From NCBI RefSeq assembly GCF_049472135.1, contig NZ_JBMOVV010000008.1, forward strand, positions 1 through 64,000: a stretch of DNA of 64,000 bases, written 5' to 3'. Positions within the stretch are counted from its first letter, which is position 1; each line of letters opens with the position of its first letter. Of the stretch, positions 18,710-27,757 are shown in pieces. The notes under the pieces are model-generated. The model saw only the letters and a program-made list of their open reading frames with translations. It ran no database searches and was not told the origin of the DNA. This DNA comes from Arcobacter_B sp049472135 (GTDB lineage: Bacteria; Campylobacterota; Campylobacteria; Campylobacterales; Arcobacteraceae). Position numbers and translations under genes: made by a program.

Positions 18710-19417
18710 ATGTTAAAAAAACTACAAAACCACTCAGGAAAAATTTTATTCGCAGTTGTTCTGACATTTTTATCTTTTTTAGCATATAACCTTTATATAG
18801 CTCCTGTTCAAGGATTTGAAAATAAATTTGTTTACCTTCTAAAAACATATGGATATGTAATACTTTTTGCATGGAGTACTTTAGAAGGAGAACTAGGTCT
18901 TATTATGGCAGGTTTACTTGTTCATGATGGAAATATGAATCTATATATGGCTATTTTTATAGCTGGTCTTGGTGGCTTTGTGGGTGATCAAGTATATTTT
19001 TATACTGGTAGGTTTAATAAAGCTTATGTACATAAAAAATTTAAAGGTCAAAGAAGAAAGTTTGCTTTAGCACACTTATTACTTAAAAAATATGGTTGGC
19101 CTATAATTTTTGTACAAAGATATATGTATGGAATGAGAACTATTATTCCAATTTCAATTGGTCTTACAAGATATAGTGCAAAGATGTTTGCATTTATTAA
19201 TCTAATGTCAGCTTGGTGTTGGGCTGCACTTACTATCATACCTGTTTGGTATTTTGGAGAGGAGATCTTAAAAGTACTTCATTGGGCAAAAGAACATTGG
19301 TATTTAGCTTTACCATTTGCTTTATTATTTGGTGGAAGTATAATTTATTACTTTAACAAAGCGACACAAAAAGTTGATAAACAAAGTTTAAAAAAGGAAT
19401 TTAACAGTGAAAATTAG
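18710..19417 (+). CDS. DedA family membrane protein
   Basis: Integral inner-membrane protein of 235 residues, DedA/VTT (SNARE-associated) superfamily, a group implicated in lipid-carrier transport and envelope homeostasis. Seen: an N-terminal membrane segment (14-32), a re-entrant FAWSTLEGELGLIMAGLL region, GDQVYFYTGR (about 88-97) and the RYMYGMRTIIPISIGLTRYS arginine-rich motif. Starts six bases after trpB and overlaps pepA by 11 bases, so it is within the same operon. Confidence 0.9.
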   Translation: MLKKLQNHSGKILFAVVLTFLSFLAYNLYIAPVQGFENKFVYLLKTYGYVILFAWSTLEGELGLIMAGLLVHDGNMNLYMAIFIAGLGGFVGDQVYFYTGRFNKAYVHKKFKGQRRKFALAHLLLKKYGWPIIFVQRYMYGMRTIIPISIGLTRYSAKMFAFINLMSAWCWAALTIIPVWYFGEEILKVLHWAKEHWYLALPFALLFGGSIIYYFNKATQKVDKQSLKKEFNSEN

Positions 19418-20825
19418 TATAAATACAAAAAATTATAAAAAAGTTAAAGCAGATTTAGAAATTATTTTAATAAATGAAATCGATGATACAAAAGATGTGG
19501 AGATATTAGAAGCTTTAGATTTTAAAGCTGTTGATGAAGCTTGCATCTTACTTCCTGAGTCTAAAAAAATTTATGTTGGTTTTGAAGATGATACATATGA
19601 TAGTATAGCAATTGCAATAGCAACTGCTTTAAAAAAGTTCCAATCAACGAAATATAAAACAGCAAAACTTGATTTAACTGATGGATCTTTAAATGAAAAC
19701 TTAAAAGGATTAATCGAAGGCGCTCTTCTTGGTTCTTATAGTTTTGATAAATATAAGTCAGAGAAAAAAGAGAAGAAAAAACAAGAACTTATTTTAGTTG
19801 TAGAAGATGAAACTGCTATTGAAGAAGTATTAAATGACTCAAAAGTTATTGCTAAAGCTGTAAATAAAGCAAGAGACATGGTAAATAGTACACCACAAGA
19901 CTTCTATCCAATGGTAATGGCAGATTTAGCTAAAGAGTTAGCAAGTGATGCTGGTATTGATTGTAAAGTTTATGGAGAGAGTTTCTTAGAAAAAAATCAT
20001 ATGAATGCAATGTTAAGTGTTGGAAGAGCTTCTGTTCATGAATCACAGCTTATTCATATGTCATATAAACCAAAAGATGCAAAGAAAAAAATAGTTTTAG
20101 TTGGTAAAGGTCTTACTTATGATTCAGGTGGATTATCTTTAAAACCAGCTGATTTTATGGTTACTATGAAGCTTGATAAAGCAGGTGGTTGTGCAGTTAT
20201 GGCTACACTTTGGGCAGTTGCAAAACTAGGACTTCCTTATGAAGTACATGGAATAGTTGGAGCTGTTGAAAACATGGTAGGTGGAGATGCTTATAAACCT
20301 GACGATGTTTTAGTTGCTAAAAATGGTAAAACTATTGAAGTGCGAAACACTGATGCTGAAGGAAGATTAGTTCTTGCAGATTGTTTATGTTATGCACAAG
20401 ATGAAATCGATGATATTGATTATATTTTTGATTATGCAACACTTACAGGTGCTTGTGTAGTTGGTGTTGGGGAATATACTACTGGTATTATGGGTAATGA
20501 TGATATCTTAAAAAGAAATGCCGTTTTAAGTGCTTTAAGATCAGGTGAATATGCAACAACTTTAGACTTCAACAGATATTTAAGAAAAACTATCAAATCA
20601 GAAGTAGCTGATATTTGTAATATTGCAAATACTAGATATGGTGGAGCAATAACAGCAGGTATTTTCTTAGATAACTTTATTTGTGAAGAAAACAAAGATA
20701 AGTGGATTCACTTTGATATTGCAGGACCAGCATATGCACAAAAAGCATGGGGATATAATCCTTATGGTGGTTCTGGTGCAGGTGTTAGAATGACTATTGA
20801 GTTTTTAAAAGGCTTAGATAAATAG
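19407..20825 (+). CDS. pepA: Leucyl aminopeptidase (M17)
   Basis: Cytosolic di-metal aminopeptidase, 472 residues. The C-terminal catalytic domain carries GKGLTYDSGGLSLKP, MKLDKAGGCAVM and the family signature NTDAEGRLVLAD. The N-terminal domain (1-150) is divergent and lysine-rich, as in Campylobacterota homologues. Starts at GTG, overlapping the DedA gene. Some PepA proteins also bind DNA, but nothing here addresses that. Confidence 0.96.
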   Translation: MKISINTKNYKKVKADLEIILINEIDDTKDVEILEALDFKAVDEACILLPESKKIYVGFEDDTYDSIAIAIATALKKFQSTKYKTAKLDLTDGSLNENLKGLIEGALLGSYSFDKYKSEKKEKKKQELILVVEDETAIEEVLNDSKVIAKAVNKARDMVNSTPQDFYPMVMADLAKELASDAGIDCKVYGESFLEKNHMNAMLSVGRASVHESQLIHMSYKPKDAKKKIVLVGKGLTYDSGGLSLKPADFMVTMKLDKAGGCAVMATLWAVAKLGLPYEVHGIVGAVENMVGGDAYKPDDVLVAKNGKTIEVRNTDAEGRLVLADCLCYAQDEIDDIDYIFDYATLTGACVVGVGEYTTGIMGNDDILKRNAVLSALRSGEYATTLDFNRYLRKTIKSEVADICNIANTRYGGAITAGIFLDNFICEENKDKWIHFDIAGPAYAQKAWGYNPYGGSGAGVRMTIEFLKGLDK

Positions 20826-20833
20826 TTTTTTAT

Positions 20834-20859
20834 GAAGAAGTGAATTTACTCACTTCTTC
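20834..20859. terminator. Hairpin between convergent pepA and ligase genes
   Basis: GAAGAAGTGA (20834-20843) pairs perfectly with TCACTTCTTC (20850-20859) around a 6-base loop that contains the ligase stop codon. The stem can extend through flanking T/A runs. No free T-tract follows on either strand, so efficiency is uncertain. Confidence 0.5.
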
Positions 20860-21649
20860 TAACTCTTAAAAAAGATGCAAATTTTGGTTTTTTATATTTT
20901 GTAAAACCATAATATTTAAAAGTAATAGTTTCTCCTATTTTAGGATGAGATAACTTTTGTTTGTTTGTAAATCCTCCACCTAAATCAAAAACTACACCAT
21001 TTTTTAATTTTATTTTCAAACTTTTAAATTCTTTGTTTTTATGTTTGTTTATTCCTATTACTAATCCTTCCATATCATAGAACTTTTTTACTTTTAATAT
21101 ATTTTTATTTCTTCCTGTAAAATAGTCTAAATTAGGGTTTTTAAGTATTATTCCTTCTGCTTTTAAATTTATGAGTTCATTAAGATATTTATCTAAGTGA
21201 TTTTTATCTTTACAAACTATTTGAGGTATAATTTTTATATATTTATGTTTATTTATTTCTTGCCAATCTTTAATTGTTTGAAGTCTTGTTTGAAAATTAC
21301 CTTTTTGTTTTGGAACTTCAAAAATATTATATGTTATCTCTTTCCATGATGAAGAAGGATTCTTATCCAATACTATATTTTGAATATTCTCAAAATTATT
21401 TCTTTTTGTCCAAAGCTCACCATCTAATTTAAAAGGTGGAAAATCTTTGATAAACCATGTAGGAGCATTTATTTTATTTCCATTTTTACTCATAAGTATT
21501 TTCCCATCCCAAAAAGCTCTAATCCCATCAAGTTTTTCACTCATATACCAGCCTTTTATTGTATGAACATTACTATTATATGTTTCTGGCTTTTGAAGTT
21601 CAATTGCATTTAGGGTTGAAAAAAGTAAAAAATACAGAAAAAATCTCAT
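20846..21649 (-). CDS. Exported ATP-dependent DNA ligase (LigE-like)
   Basis: Minimal ATP-dependent DNA ligase of 267 residues that seals nicks. It has a cleavable-type signal peptide (residues 1-15, MRFFLYFLLFSTLNA), so it probably works in the periplasm. Motif I is EKLDGIRAF with nucleophile Lys39, motif Ia SKNGNKI, motif III LDGELW (75-80), motif IV AEGIILKNP, motif V LKVKKF, followed by a short OB domain. Exported ligases of this kind are known in Haemophilus, Neisseria and Campylobacter and are suspected to act on incoming DNA. It is a lone minus-strand gene. Confidence 0.9.
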   Translation of the reverse strand: MRFFLYFLLFSTLNAIELQKPETYNSNVHTIKGWYMSEKLDGIRAFWDGKILMSKNGNKINAPTWFIKDFPPFKLDGELWTKRNNFENIQNIVLDKNPSSSWKEITYNIFEVPKQKGNFQTRLQTIKDWQEINKHKYIKIIPQIVCKDKNHLDKYLNELINLKAEGIILKNPNLDYFTGRNKNILKVKKFYDMEGLVIGINKHKNKEFKSLKIKLKNGVVFDLGGGFTNKQKLSHPKIGETITFKYYGFTKYKKPKFASFLRVRRSE

Positions 21650-21739
21650 ATTTTAAAGCCTTTTAAATAATTTAATAAATTATAATCTAAAGTTTATTAA
21701 ATTATAAAATTTATCATAAGAACATAATCATTTTTTAGA

Positions 21740-21800
21740 TAAAATAGATGTTTAAAATAAAGGTAAAATTTAGAAAAATATTTATAAAAAGATTTTTCTA
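21740..21800 (+). promoter_or_regulatory. Promoter and leader hairpin of ychF
   Basis: A TAAAAT -10-like box near 21740 is followed by an inverted repeat, TAGAAAAAT (21771-21779) with ATTTTTCTA (21792-21800). The hairpin ends just before the GGAAAT site of ychF. The region is AT-rich, so chance complementarity is possible. Confidence 0.35.
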
Positions 21801-21822
21801 GATTTTAGTAAAAAGGAAATAA

Positions 21823-22926
21823 ATGGGATTAGGCGTAGGAATCGTAGGTCTTCCAAATGTAGGTAAATCAACAACTTTTAATGCTTTAACAAAAGCACAA
21901 AATGCAGAGGCTCAAAACTATCCGTTTTGTACTATTGAACCAAATAAGGCAGTTGTTCCAGTACCTGATAAAAGATTAGATGAGTTAGCAAAGATTGTTG
22001 ACCCAAATAAAATTCAACATTCAACTATTGATTTTGTTGATATTGCTGGACTTGTAAGAGGTGCTAGTAAAGGTGAAGGACTTGGAAATCAATTCTTATC
22101 AAATATTAGAGAAGTAGAAGTTATTTTACATATGGTAAGATGTTTTGATGATGGTAACATTACTCACGTTGAAGGTGATGTTGATCCAATTAGAGATATT
22201 GAAATTATTGAAACAGAATTAATTTATGCTGATATCACTCAATGTGAGAAGAAAATTGAGAAATTAAAGAAACAATCAAAAGGTTCAAAAGAAGCAGCAG
22301 CTATGTTAGTTGTAGCAGAAGCTTTAATGGAACACTTATCAGAATTACAACCTGTTAAAACTTTTGAAGATAAAGAGAATGATTTATTCTTACAAATGGA
22401 TAAAGAGTTAAGATTCTTATCAAATAAAGATGTAATTTATGGTGCTAACATGGATGAAGATTCTTTAATGGAAGGTACAAATGAGTATGTTGATAGATTA
22501 AAAGAACATGCAGATTCAGTTGATGCTGATGTAATTACATTATGTGCTAAAATCGAAGAAGAACTTGTTGGTATGGATGATGATGAAGCTAAAGAGTTAT
22601 TAAATGACTTAGGTGTTGAAGAATCAGGATTAGAGCAAATCATTCAAAAAGCATTTGATAAATTAGGACTTATGAGTTATTTCACAGCTGGTAAAGTTGA
22701 AGTTAGAGCATGGACTATTAGAAAAAATACAAAAGCTCCTCAAGCAGCAGCAGTTATTCATAACGATTTTGAAAAAGGATTTATTAAAGCTGAAGTTATT
22801 TCATATGAAGACTTTGTAGCTAATGGTGGTGAGTCTAAGTGTAAAGAGTTAGGAAAACTAAGACTTGAAGGTAAAGATTATGTTGTGCAAGACGGTGATG
22901 TAATGCACTTCAGATTTAATACATAA
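21823..22926 (+). CDS. ychF: Redox-regulated ATPase YchF (Obg family)
   Basis: Universal P-loop NTPase that hydrolyses ATP rather than GTP and binds ribosomes. 367 residues. G1 is GLPNVGKST (9-17), followed by DIAGLVRGASKGEGLGNQFL, an all-alpha coiled insertion and a C-terminal TGS domain (about 280-365). The guanine-specificity motif NKxD is replaced by a non-canonical sequence as in other YchF proteins. It stands alone with its own leader. Confidence 0.96.
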   Translation: MGLGVGIVGLPNVGKSTTFNALTKAQNAEAQNYPFCTIEPNKAVVPVPDKRLDELAKIVDPNKIQHSTIDFVDIAGLVRGASKGEGLGNQFLSNIREVEVILHMVRCFDDGNITHVEGDVDPIRDIEIIETELIYADITQCEKKIEKLKKQSKGSKEAAAMLVVAEALMEHLSELQPVKTFEDKENDLFLQMDKELRFLSNKDVIYGANMDEDSLMEGTNEYVDRLKEHADSVDADVITLCAKIEEELVGMDDDEAKELLNDLGVEESGLEQIIQKAFDKLGLMSYFTAGKVEVRAWTIRKNTKAPQAAAVIHNDFEKGFIKAEVISYEDFVANGGESKCKELGKLRLEGKDYVVQDGDVMHFRFNT

Positions 22927-22975
22927 TTGATATATATTATGTTACAATAAAAAATTATTTTAGTAGGAGTTTAAA

Positions 22976-23797
22976 TTGTCATCTATAAGCATATTAGAAA
23001 AAATAGAATCTCTTCCTCCCCTTCCTAAGACAATTAGCGAAATAGAGGAGTTTAGAAGAAAAAGTGATAAAGAAGCGTTTGAATTATTACAAATTGTAGA
23101 AAAAGATGCTCTAATTATTTCTACATTATTAAAAATCTCAAATTCAGCAATGTTTGGATTTAGATCAAAAGTAGAAACACCAAGTAGAGCAATTAATCTT
23201 TTAGGAATTAACTTTACGATTTCTATTGCTATTGGTGGAACAGTACAAAATTTACTTATGTCAAATTTAGAACCATATGGTATTAGTAGTGATGATTTTA
23301 TGAGAGCATCAAACTTATCTTCAACATTAGCTCATTTATGGGTTTCTAAATTTGATTATGATTTAAAAGAAGAACTTTTACTTCCTGCATTATTACAAGA
23401 AGCAGGGAAGTTTATTTTAGCTGATATTATAGTGTCAGATAAAAAGACAGAAATGTTTAAATCAAAGTTAGCACAAGGTGAAGATATTGCAGCAATAGAA
23501 AAAGATCTTATTGGATTATCTACATCAGAGATTACTGCTAAGATTTTCAGACACTGGAAATTAAGTGATAATTTAATTGATATGATTGAGTTTGTTGATG
23601 ATGTTGAAAAATGTGATCCTTCAATCAAACAAAAAGCTCAAATATTAGATGTAATTAAAACTGCATGTAATGTTGTTGATCCATTAAGTGAAGAGAATTG
23701 TGCAAAAGCAATTGAAAAAGCTACTAAGTATGGATTACATACTAAGTCATTAGAAAAAGCTATAGAGACACTACAAGATAGACTACTAGATGAATAA
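22976..23797 (+). CDS. HDOD domain signalling protein
   Basis: 273-residue single HDOD domain (HD-related output domain without the metal-binding HD pair). The opening ILEKIESLPPLPKTISEI and the following SAMFGFRSKVETPSRAINLLG are typical. HDOD proteins are usually regulators tied to c-di-GMP, motility or stress, but no partner domain is attached here. Starts at TTG with TAGGAG seven bases upstream. Convergent with the next gene, sharing a hairpin. Confidence 0.88.
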   Translation: MSSISILEKIESLPPLPKTISEIEEFRRKSDKEAFELLQIVEKDALIISTLLKISNSAMFGFRSKVETPSRAINLLGINFTISIAIGGTVQNLLMSNLEPYGISSDDFMRASNLSSTLAHLWVSKFDYDLKEELLLPALLQEAGKFILADIIVSDKKTEMFKSKLAQGEDIAAIEKDLIGLSTSEITAKIFRHWKLSDNLIDMIEFVDDVEKCDPSIKQKAQILDVIKTACNVVDPLSEENCAKAIEKATKYGLHTKSLEKAIETLQDRLLDE

Positions 23798-23821
23798 TTA
23801 AGGTTTTTAACCTTAATTATT
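23793..23821. terminator. Bidirectional hairpin terminator
   Basis: A perfect 13-bp stem: AATAATTAAGGTT (23793-23805) and AACCTTAATTATT (23809-23821) with a TTT loop. It contains the stop codons of both convergent genes. The 3-prime arms are T-rich in both directions. Confidence 0.65.
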
Positions 23822-26228
23822 TGAATTCATAATAAGCATTATCGCTATTTTTTGCCAAAGACATTCCATACTCAGATTTCTCTAGAATATTCTCTTTATC
23901 TCCCCATGTAACTGAAATTTGAAGTTCTGGTTTTATCTTTATATCTTCATATTCAATTTCAAAATCTTTTATTTTTTCAATTATATCTTTATATATTTCT
24001 TCATCACAAAAGAATCCAAGACTAGGACCTTGAAGTCTATATGTTGTTGATAATTCATTTATTTTTAGTGCAAATTCTTTAAATATTTCATTACCTTTTT
24101 CATAAGTATGTTTCAGGTTTATGTTTTTTAGATTATTAAAATAAAGTTCAACGAATAAAATCTTTTCATTCTCTTTTTTCTCTAAATCTTTTTTTAACTT
24201 ATTTAGATTAAATAGTTTTGTAATAGAATCAATATAAATAGGAATACTTTTTAAATAGCTAATGATAATATTTATTAAATTTTGAACAATATAAGCTTTG
24301 TTTTTTTCAAATATATCCAAGAAGATATGTTCATATACTTTTGAGTAAGCCATTCTTAGTTTATACCCTTCCATTAAAGGAATCTCTACTTTTTTATAAC
24401 CCAAATCAACTAATCTACATTTATGCTCACATAAGCCTTCTATAGCACAGAAAATTAGCCCATGGAATATCTCATTTGAAATAAATTGCTCAATACTTTT
24501 ATTTAGTGAATCACTATCTAAACCCTCTTTTGTAAAGATTTCACTTACTATATTTGATAGTTTTTGATTGATGTTGTATTTCATTGTAACTTCAAATCTT
24601 TTAGCATACTTATCAATAATGCTATTACCAATCTCTTTATATCTTTTATCTTCATAAACTATATCATCAATCTTTATTTCTTCAACAAAGTTTTTCCCTA
24701 GATTTAATAGTACAATATTATTTAAATCTAAATATTCATTTTCAAGTAAAGATTTACCATTTATGCTTAGATATTTATAGTAATACTCTTTTGTTATCTC
24801 AATTGATTTGTTATCTTTATAAAAGGAATAATAAGCTGATAAAGATAAATATAGTTTTGAATATATTGCCATTAAGTGTGAAGCAATTTTATTAGTTTCT
24901 ATATAATCAATAATTTTTGAGTGTAATTCATTTTTAATAGAATCATTTCTTACTTTTGTAAGTTTATTGATAATAACATCACATAGTGATAGTTTGAAGT
25001 ATTCATGGTAATCATTATCGAACTTATCTTTTTTGATTAAGATATTTAAAATTTCTAATAGTTTTCTTTCATCAAATCCTTTAGAATAAAGAACTATTGA
25101 TAAAATAGTTTGCATATTGATACTACTAAACTCTTTATTTGATATAAATTCATCTACAATTTGAGTATAGTTAAACTCTTTATTTGTATTATAATTATAA
25201 ATATATGAGAAATTATCTATTAAATCTTCTTGGAATTCATCTAAAGATTTAAACTCTTTTATATCTTTGTGAGTAATCATTTTTTTATATAGTTCTAAGA
25301 TGTCTTCAAACTTATTAATTATTTCTAAATTATTTACATCGTAATTGTTATTTAGTTTATAAATAAGATTTGATAATAAAGTTGTAAGAGAATTTAGGAA
25401 AACTATATAGTATTTAGTTTGATTTTCATCATTTGCAAAATTCGTATTTTTTGATAACTCATATCCATCGCATGTTTTTTGGAAGTAAAAATAAAACTCT
25501 TCTATTAAGTAAGAAAACTCTTTACCTTTGATATTTATAAATGGTATATGAGAGTAGTAAAATAGTAGCTTTCCTAAAATATTATTTAGTATATTTACTT
25601 TCTTTTCACTAAGTTTGATTCTAAATTTACTAATATTTATAGTTTCTGTTACTAAATCTATAAGTTCATTGATTGTTCTTTTTCTATATACGTCATTTGA
25701 ATTAACAATGCAAACTTTATTTAATGTCTCAATTAATAATATATATTGAAAGAAAAGATTTTCAAACTCGTAAATTTCACCATTTTGTAAATAGGTATGA
25801 AGTTTGTTTTCATAATCCCTAAATAACTTTGCTAAATTTTCAAGGTTAAATAAATTATAACTTTTAAATAGATTATAATCTTTTCCAAACGATAGAAGAT
25901 TTATAATTGTTACAATCTCTTTAAAAAAAATAGTTGAACTGTTATCCAAAATGTTATTTAATCTATCGTTTAAACTTTTTACTAAATATGTTTTAAAATG
26001 TAGGTTGTTATTTATTTCATGTTCTATATCAGAAGGTATTTCAAGTTCTTCTATATATAACTCTGAAATGTACTCTATTAGGGCATCATAGTCATCGTTT
26101 AAATCATATAAAAAAGATTTATTTGAATTGATTTGTATATTATATTTATTAAGTAGACTTTCAACTACTAAGTCTTCATTGTCCATATCTAAGTAAGCAC
26201 TCGCGTTATTTGAAGAAATATCAGACAT
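23817..26228 (-). CDS. Large protein with C-terminal degenerate GGDEF domain
   Basis: 803 residues, mostly predicted helical and rich in Asn/Lys/Ile, with no membrane segment or signal. The last 115 residues follow the GGDEF fold (LFVELYFNNLKNINLKHTYEKGNEIFKEFA, then YRLQGPSLGFF, then SEYGMSLAKNSDNAYYEF). The GGDEF active loop is replaced by GPSLG, so cyclase activity is not expected; it could be a c-di-GMP or nucleotide sensor. A cysteine/histidine patch (CAIEGLCEHKC, about residues 600-610) might bind metal. The N-terminal 600 residues match nothing I recognise. Third gene of a minus-strand operon after recO. Confidence 0.6.
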   Translation of the reverse strand: MSDISSNNASAYLDMDNEDLVVESLLNKYNIQINSNKSFLYDLNDDYDALIEYISELYIEELEIPSDIEHEINNNLHFKTYLVKSLNDRLNNILDNSSTIFFKEIVTIINLLSFGKDYNLFKSYNLFNLENLAKLFRDYENKLHTYLQNGEIYEFENLFFQYILLIETLNKVCIVNSNDVYRKRTINELIDLVTETINISKFRIKLSEKKVNILNNILGKLLFYYSHIPFINIKGKEFSYLIEEFYFYFQKTCDGYELSKNTNFANDENQTKYYIVFLNSLTTLLSNLIYKLNNNYDVNNLEIINKFEDILELYKKMITHKDIKEFKSLDEFQEDLIDNFSYIYNYNTNKEFNYTQIVDEFISNKEFSSINMQTILSIVLYSKGFDERKLLEILNILIKKDKFDNDYHEYFKLSLCDVIINKLTKVRNDSIKNELHSKIIDYIETNKIASHLMAIYSKLYLSLSAYYSFYKDNKSIEITKEYYYKYLSINGKSLLENEYLDLNNIVLLNLGKNFVEEIKIDDIVYEDKRYKEIGNSIIDKYAKRFEVTMKYNINQKLSNIVSEIFTKEGLDSDSLNKSIEQFISNEIFHGLIFCAIEGLCEHKCRLVDLGYKKVEIPLMEGYKLRMAYSKVYEHIFLDIFEKNKAYIVQNLINIIISYLKSIPIYIDSITKLFNLNKLKKDLEKKENEKILFVELYFNNLKNINLKHTYEKGNEIFKEFALKINELSTTYRLQGPSLGFFCDEEIYKDIIEKIKDFEIEYEDIKIKPELQISVTWGDKENILEKSEYGMSLAKNSDNAYYEFK

Positions 26229-26272
26229 AATAACTCCCTAGGTAAATGTTATATATTATATTACTTTTTTAC

Positions 26273-26887
26273 TTATAAACCTTGAAGAATGATATTCCAC
26301 AAATACTCCACTTCTTCATCTGTGAAACTAATAAGTTTTTTTTCTTCAAAAAGTTCTTTTATTTTTTTTATTTCAAATACTTTACTATAAGTACATTTTG
26401 CATGAACAGGAAGAAAGCTTCTAACTAGTGATATATCTTTAGTAATAATGTTTTCACATAAAAGACATTCATAACTTGTATGAAGTCTTCCTTCATGCTC
26501 TAATAAATTTAAGTAGGTTTCACAAATTGCTCTTAGTGCATTTTGTTTTATCATAATATGAGTTAAGTGATCTAGAAGATAAAAATAGTATGGGTCTATT
26601 TCTTCTAAATCTTTTAAATGTGGATGAAATAGTTTTATGAATCTTTGCCAACAATACATTTTTTCATAATCTAAAATCCATTCAAAGCCTAATTGAATTA
26701 CATCTTTTAATCTAGGAATGGCAGATTTTGTTGATTCAAGCTCAAAATCAATCTTATAACCTATATTGATATTTGAATGTCTAGCTCCATAAAACCTATA
26801 TGTTGTATATAAATAGTTTTCTGTAAGGATTGTAACTATTAAATCATCATCTTTAACAGGTTTTATATCTATTATATATCCTTGCAA
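26273..26887 (-). CDS. recO: Recombination protein RecO (Campylobacterota type)
   Basis: 204-residue protein. It starts with an OB-like beta-rich segment (MQGYIIDIKPVKDDDLIVTILT) and continues as a helical domain with CLLCENII near residue 140 and a later HAKC. This is the layout of the short RecO found in Campylobacterota, which loads RecA with RecR at gaps. Identity to textbook RecO is low, so the name rests on architecture and residue pattern. It follows the small acidic gene by three bases. Confidence 0.72.
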   Translation of the reverse strand: MQGYIIDIKPVKDDDLIVTILTENYLYTTYRFYGARHSNINIGYKIDFELESTKSAIPRLKDVIQLGFEWILDYEKMYCWQRFIKLFHPHLKDLEEIDPYYFYLLDHLTHIMIKQNALRAICETYLNLLEHEGRLHTSYECLLCENIITKDISLVRSFLPVHAKCTYSKVFEIKKIKELFEEKKLISFTDEEVEYLWNIILQGL

Positions 26888-26890
26888 ATG

Positions 26891-27145
26891 CTATTTGTCC
26901 TCTAACATCTCTTCAATTTCTTCAATGATTTCTTGACACTCTTCATCATCTATATTGCCTTCTTCTAAATCTTTAAGCATTTCTAGAAAATCATCTCTCA
27001 TCTCTTGAATATTTGCTAATTCTTCTTTTGTTCTTTCATCATCTTTTTTTGATGCAATTAATTCAAATAATTCATCTATGTAGTCTTCAACATGAGTTAA
27101 CACATCATTTTTTATTAATTGTTCTAGTTGTTTTTGAATAGTCAT
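26891..27145 (-). CDS. Small acidic helical protein
   Basis: 84 residues, strongly acidic, predicted all-helical with heptad-like spacing (EMRDDFLEMLKDLEEG, EEIEEMLEDK). No motif I recognise and no export signal. It heads the operon with recO and the degenerate-GGDEF gene, with only three bases before recO. The spacing supports a real gene; function unknown. Confidence 0.7.
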   Translation of the reverse strand: MTIQKQLEQLIKNDVLTHVEDYIDELFELIASKKDDERTKEELANIQEMRDDFLEMLKDLEEGNIDDEECQEIIEEIEEMLEDK

Positions 27146-27271
27146 ATTTACCCTTAATGTATAGTGTTTGGATTATAACAAAAAACAACTACTCTTTCCC
27201 TTGAATATTCATTAAAAATATATTTTAATTATGATATGATATTTAAAAATAATTATGTAAGGAAAATGTAA

Positions 27272-27583
27272 ATGGCAGAATTTAATAATGTATCTATTGC
27301 AAAAGCTGCGAATATCTTATTCGAAGGTAATATTACAAGTAGAAGTATTGAATTTGAAGATGGTTCTAAAAAAACATTAGGAATTATGTTACCAGGTGAG
27401 TATGAATTAAATACAGTACATTCAGAGATTATGGATATTCAAAGAGGTAAACTTGAAGTTATGCTTCCTGCAGAAGATTGGGTTGAGTATGAAGGTCCAG
27501 CAACTTTTGAGGTTCCTGCAAATTCAAAATTTAGATTAAAAGTGCACTCTTTAGTAGACTATTGTTGTTCTTTTATTAAATAA
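27272..27583 (+). CDS. ppnP: Pyrimidine/purine nucleoside phosphorylase PpnP
   Basis: 103-residue single-domain cupin of the YaiE/DUF1255 family, which phosphorolyses several nucleosides to free bases and ribose-1-phosphate. The family pattern is clear: FEGNITSRSIEFEDGSKKTLGIMLPGEY, then ADDWxxY-like PAEDWVEYEGP and FEVPANSKFRLKV near the end. AAGGAAA precedes the ATG. Monocistronic, followed by a hairpin. Confidence 0.93.
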   Translation: MAEFNNVSIAKAANILFEGNITSRSIEFEDGSKKTLGIMLPGEYELNTVHSEIMDIQRGKLEVMLPAEDWVEYEGPATFEVPANSKFRLKVHSLVDYCCSFIK

Positions 27584-27587
27584 TCGT

Positions 27588-27626
27588 TTTCTTAACAATG
27601 CGGTATCAATCGCATTGTAAAAGAAA
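27588..27626 (+). terminator. Stem-loop downstream of ppnP
   Basis: TCTTAACAATGCG (27590-27602) pairs with CGCATTGTAAAAGA (27611-27624) around GTATCAAT, with one bulge. A nine-bp core (ACAATGCG/CGCATTGT) is GC-containing and stands out in this AT-rich DNA. No T-tract directly follows. Confidence 0.5.
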
Positions 27627-27757
27627 AAGAGTATCTTTAAATAAAATTAACTTTTAAATAATTGTTATTTCTTACTACTTTAAATTTAAATATAATCAAA
27701 AAAATCCCATAAAAACATCTTTTTTTAAGTATTCAATATATATAATAACTTTTATAT

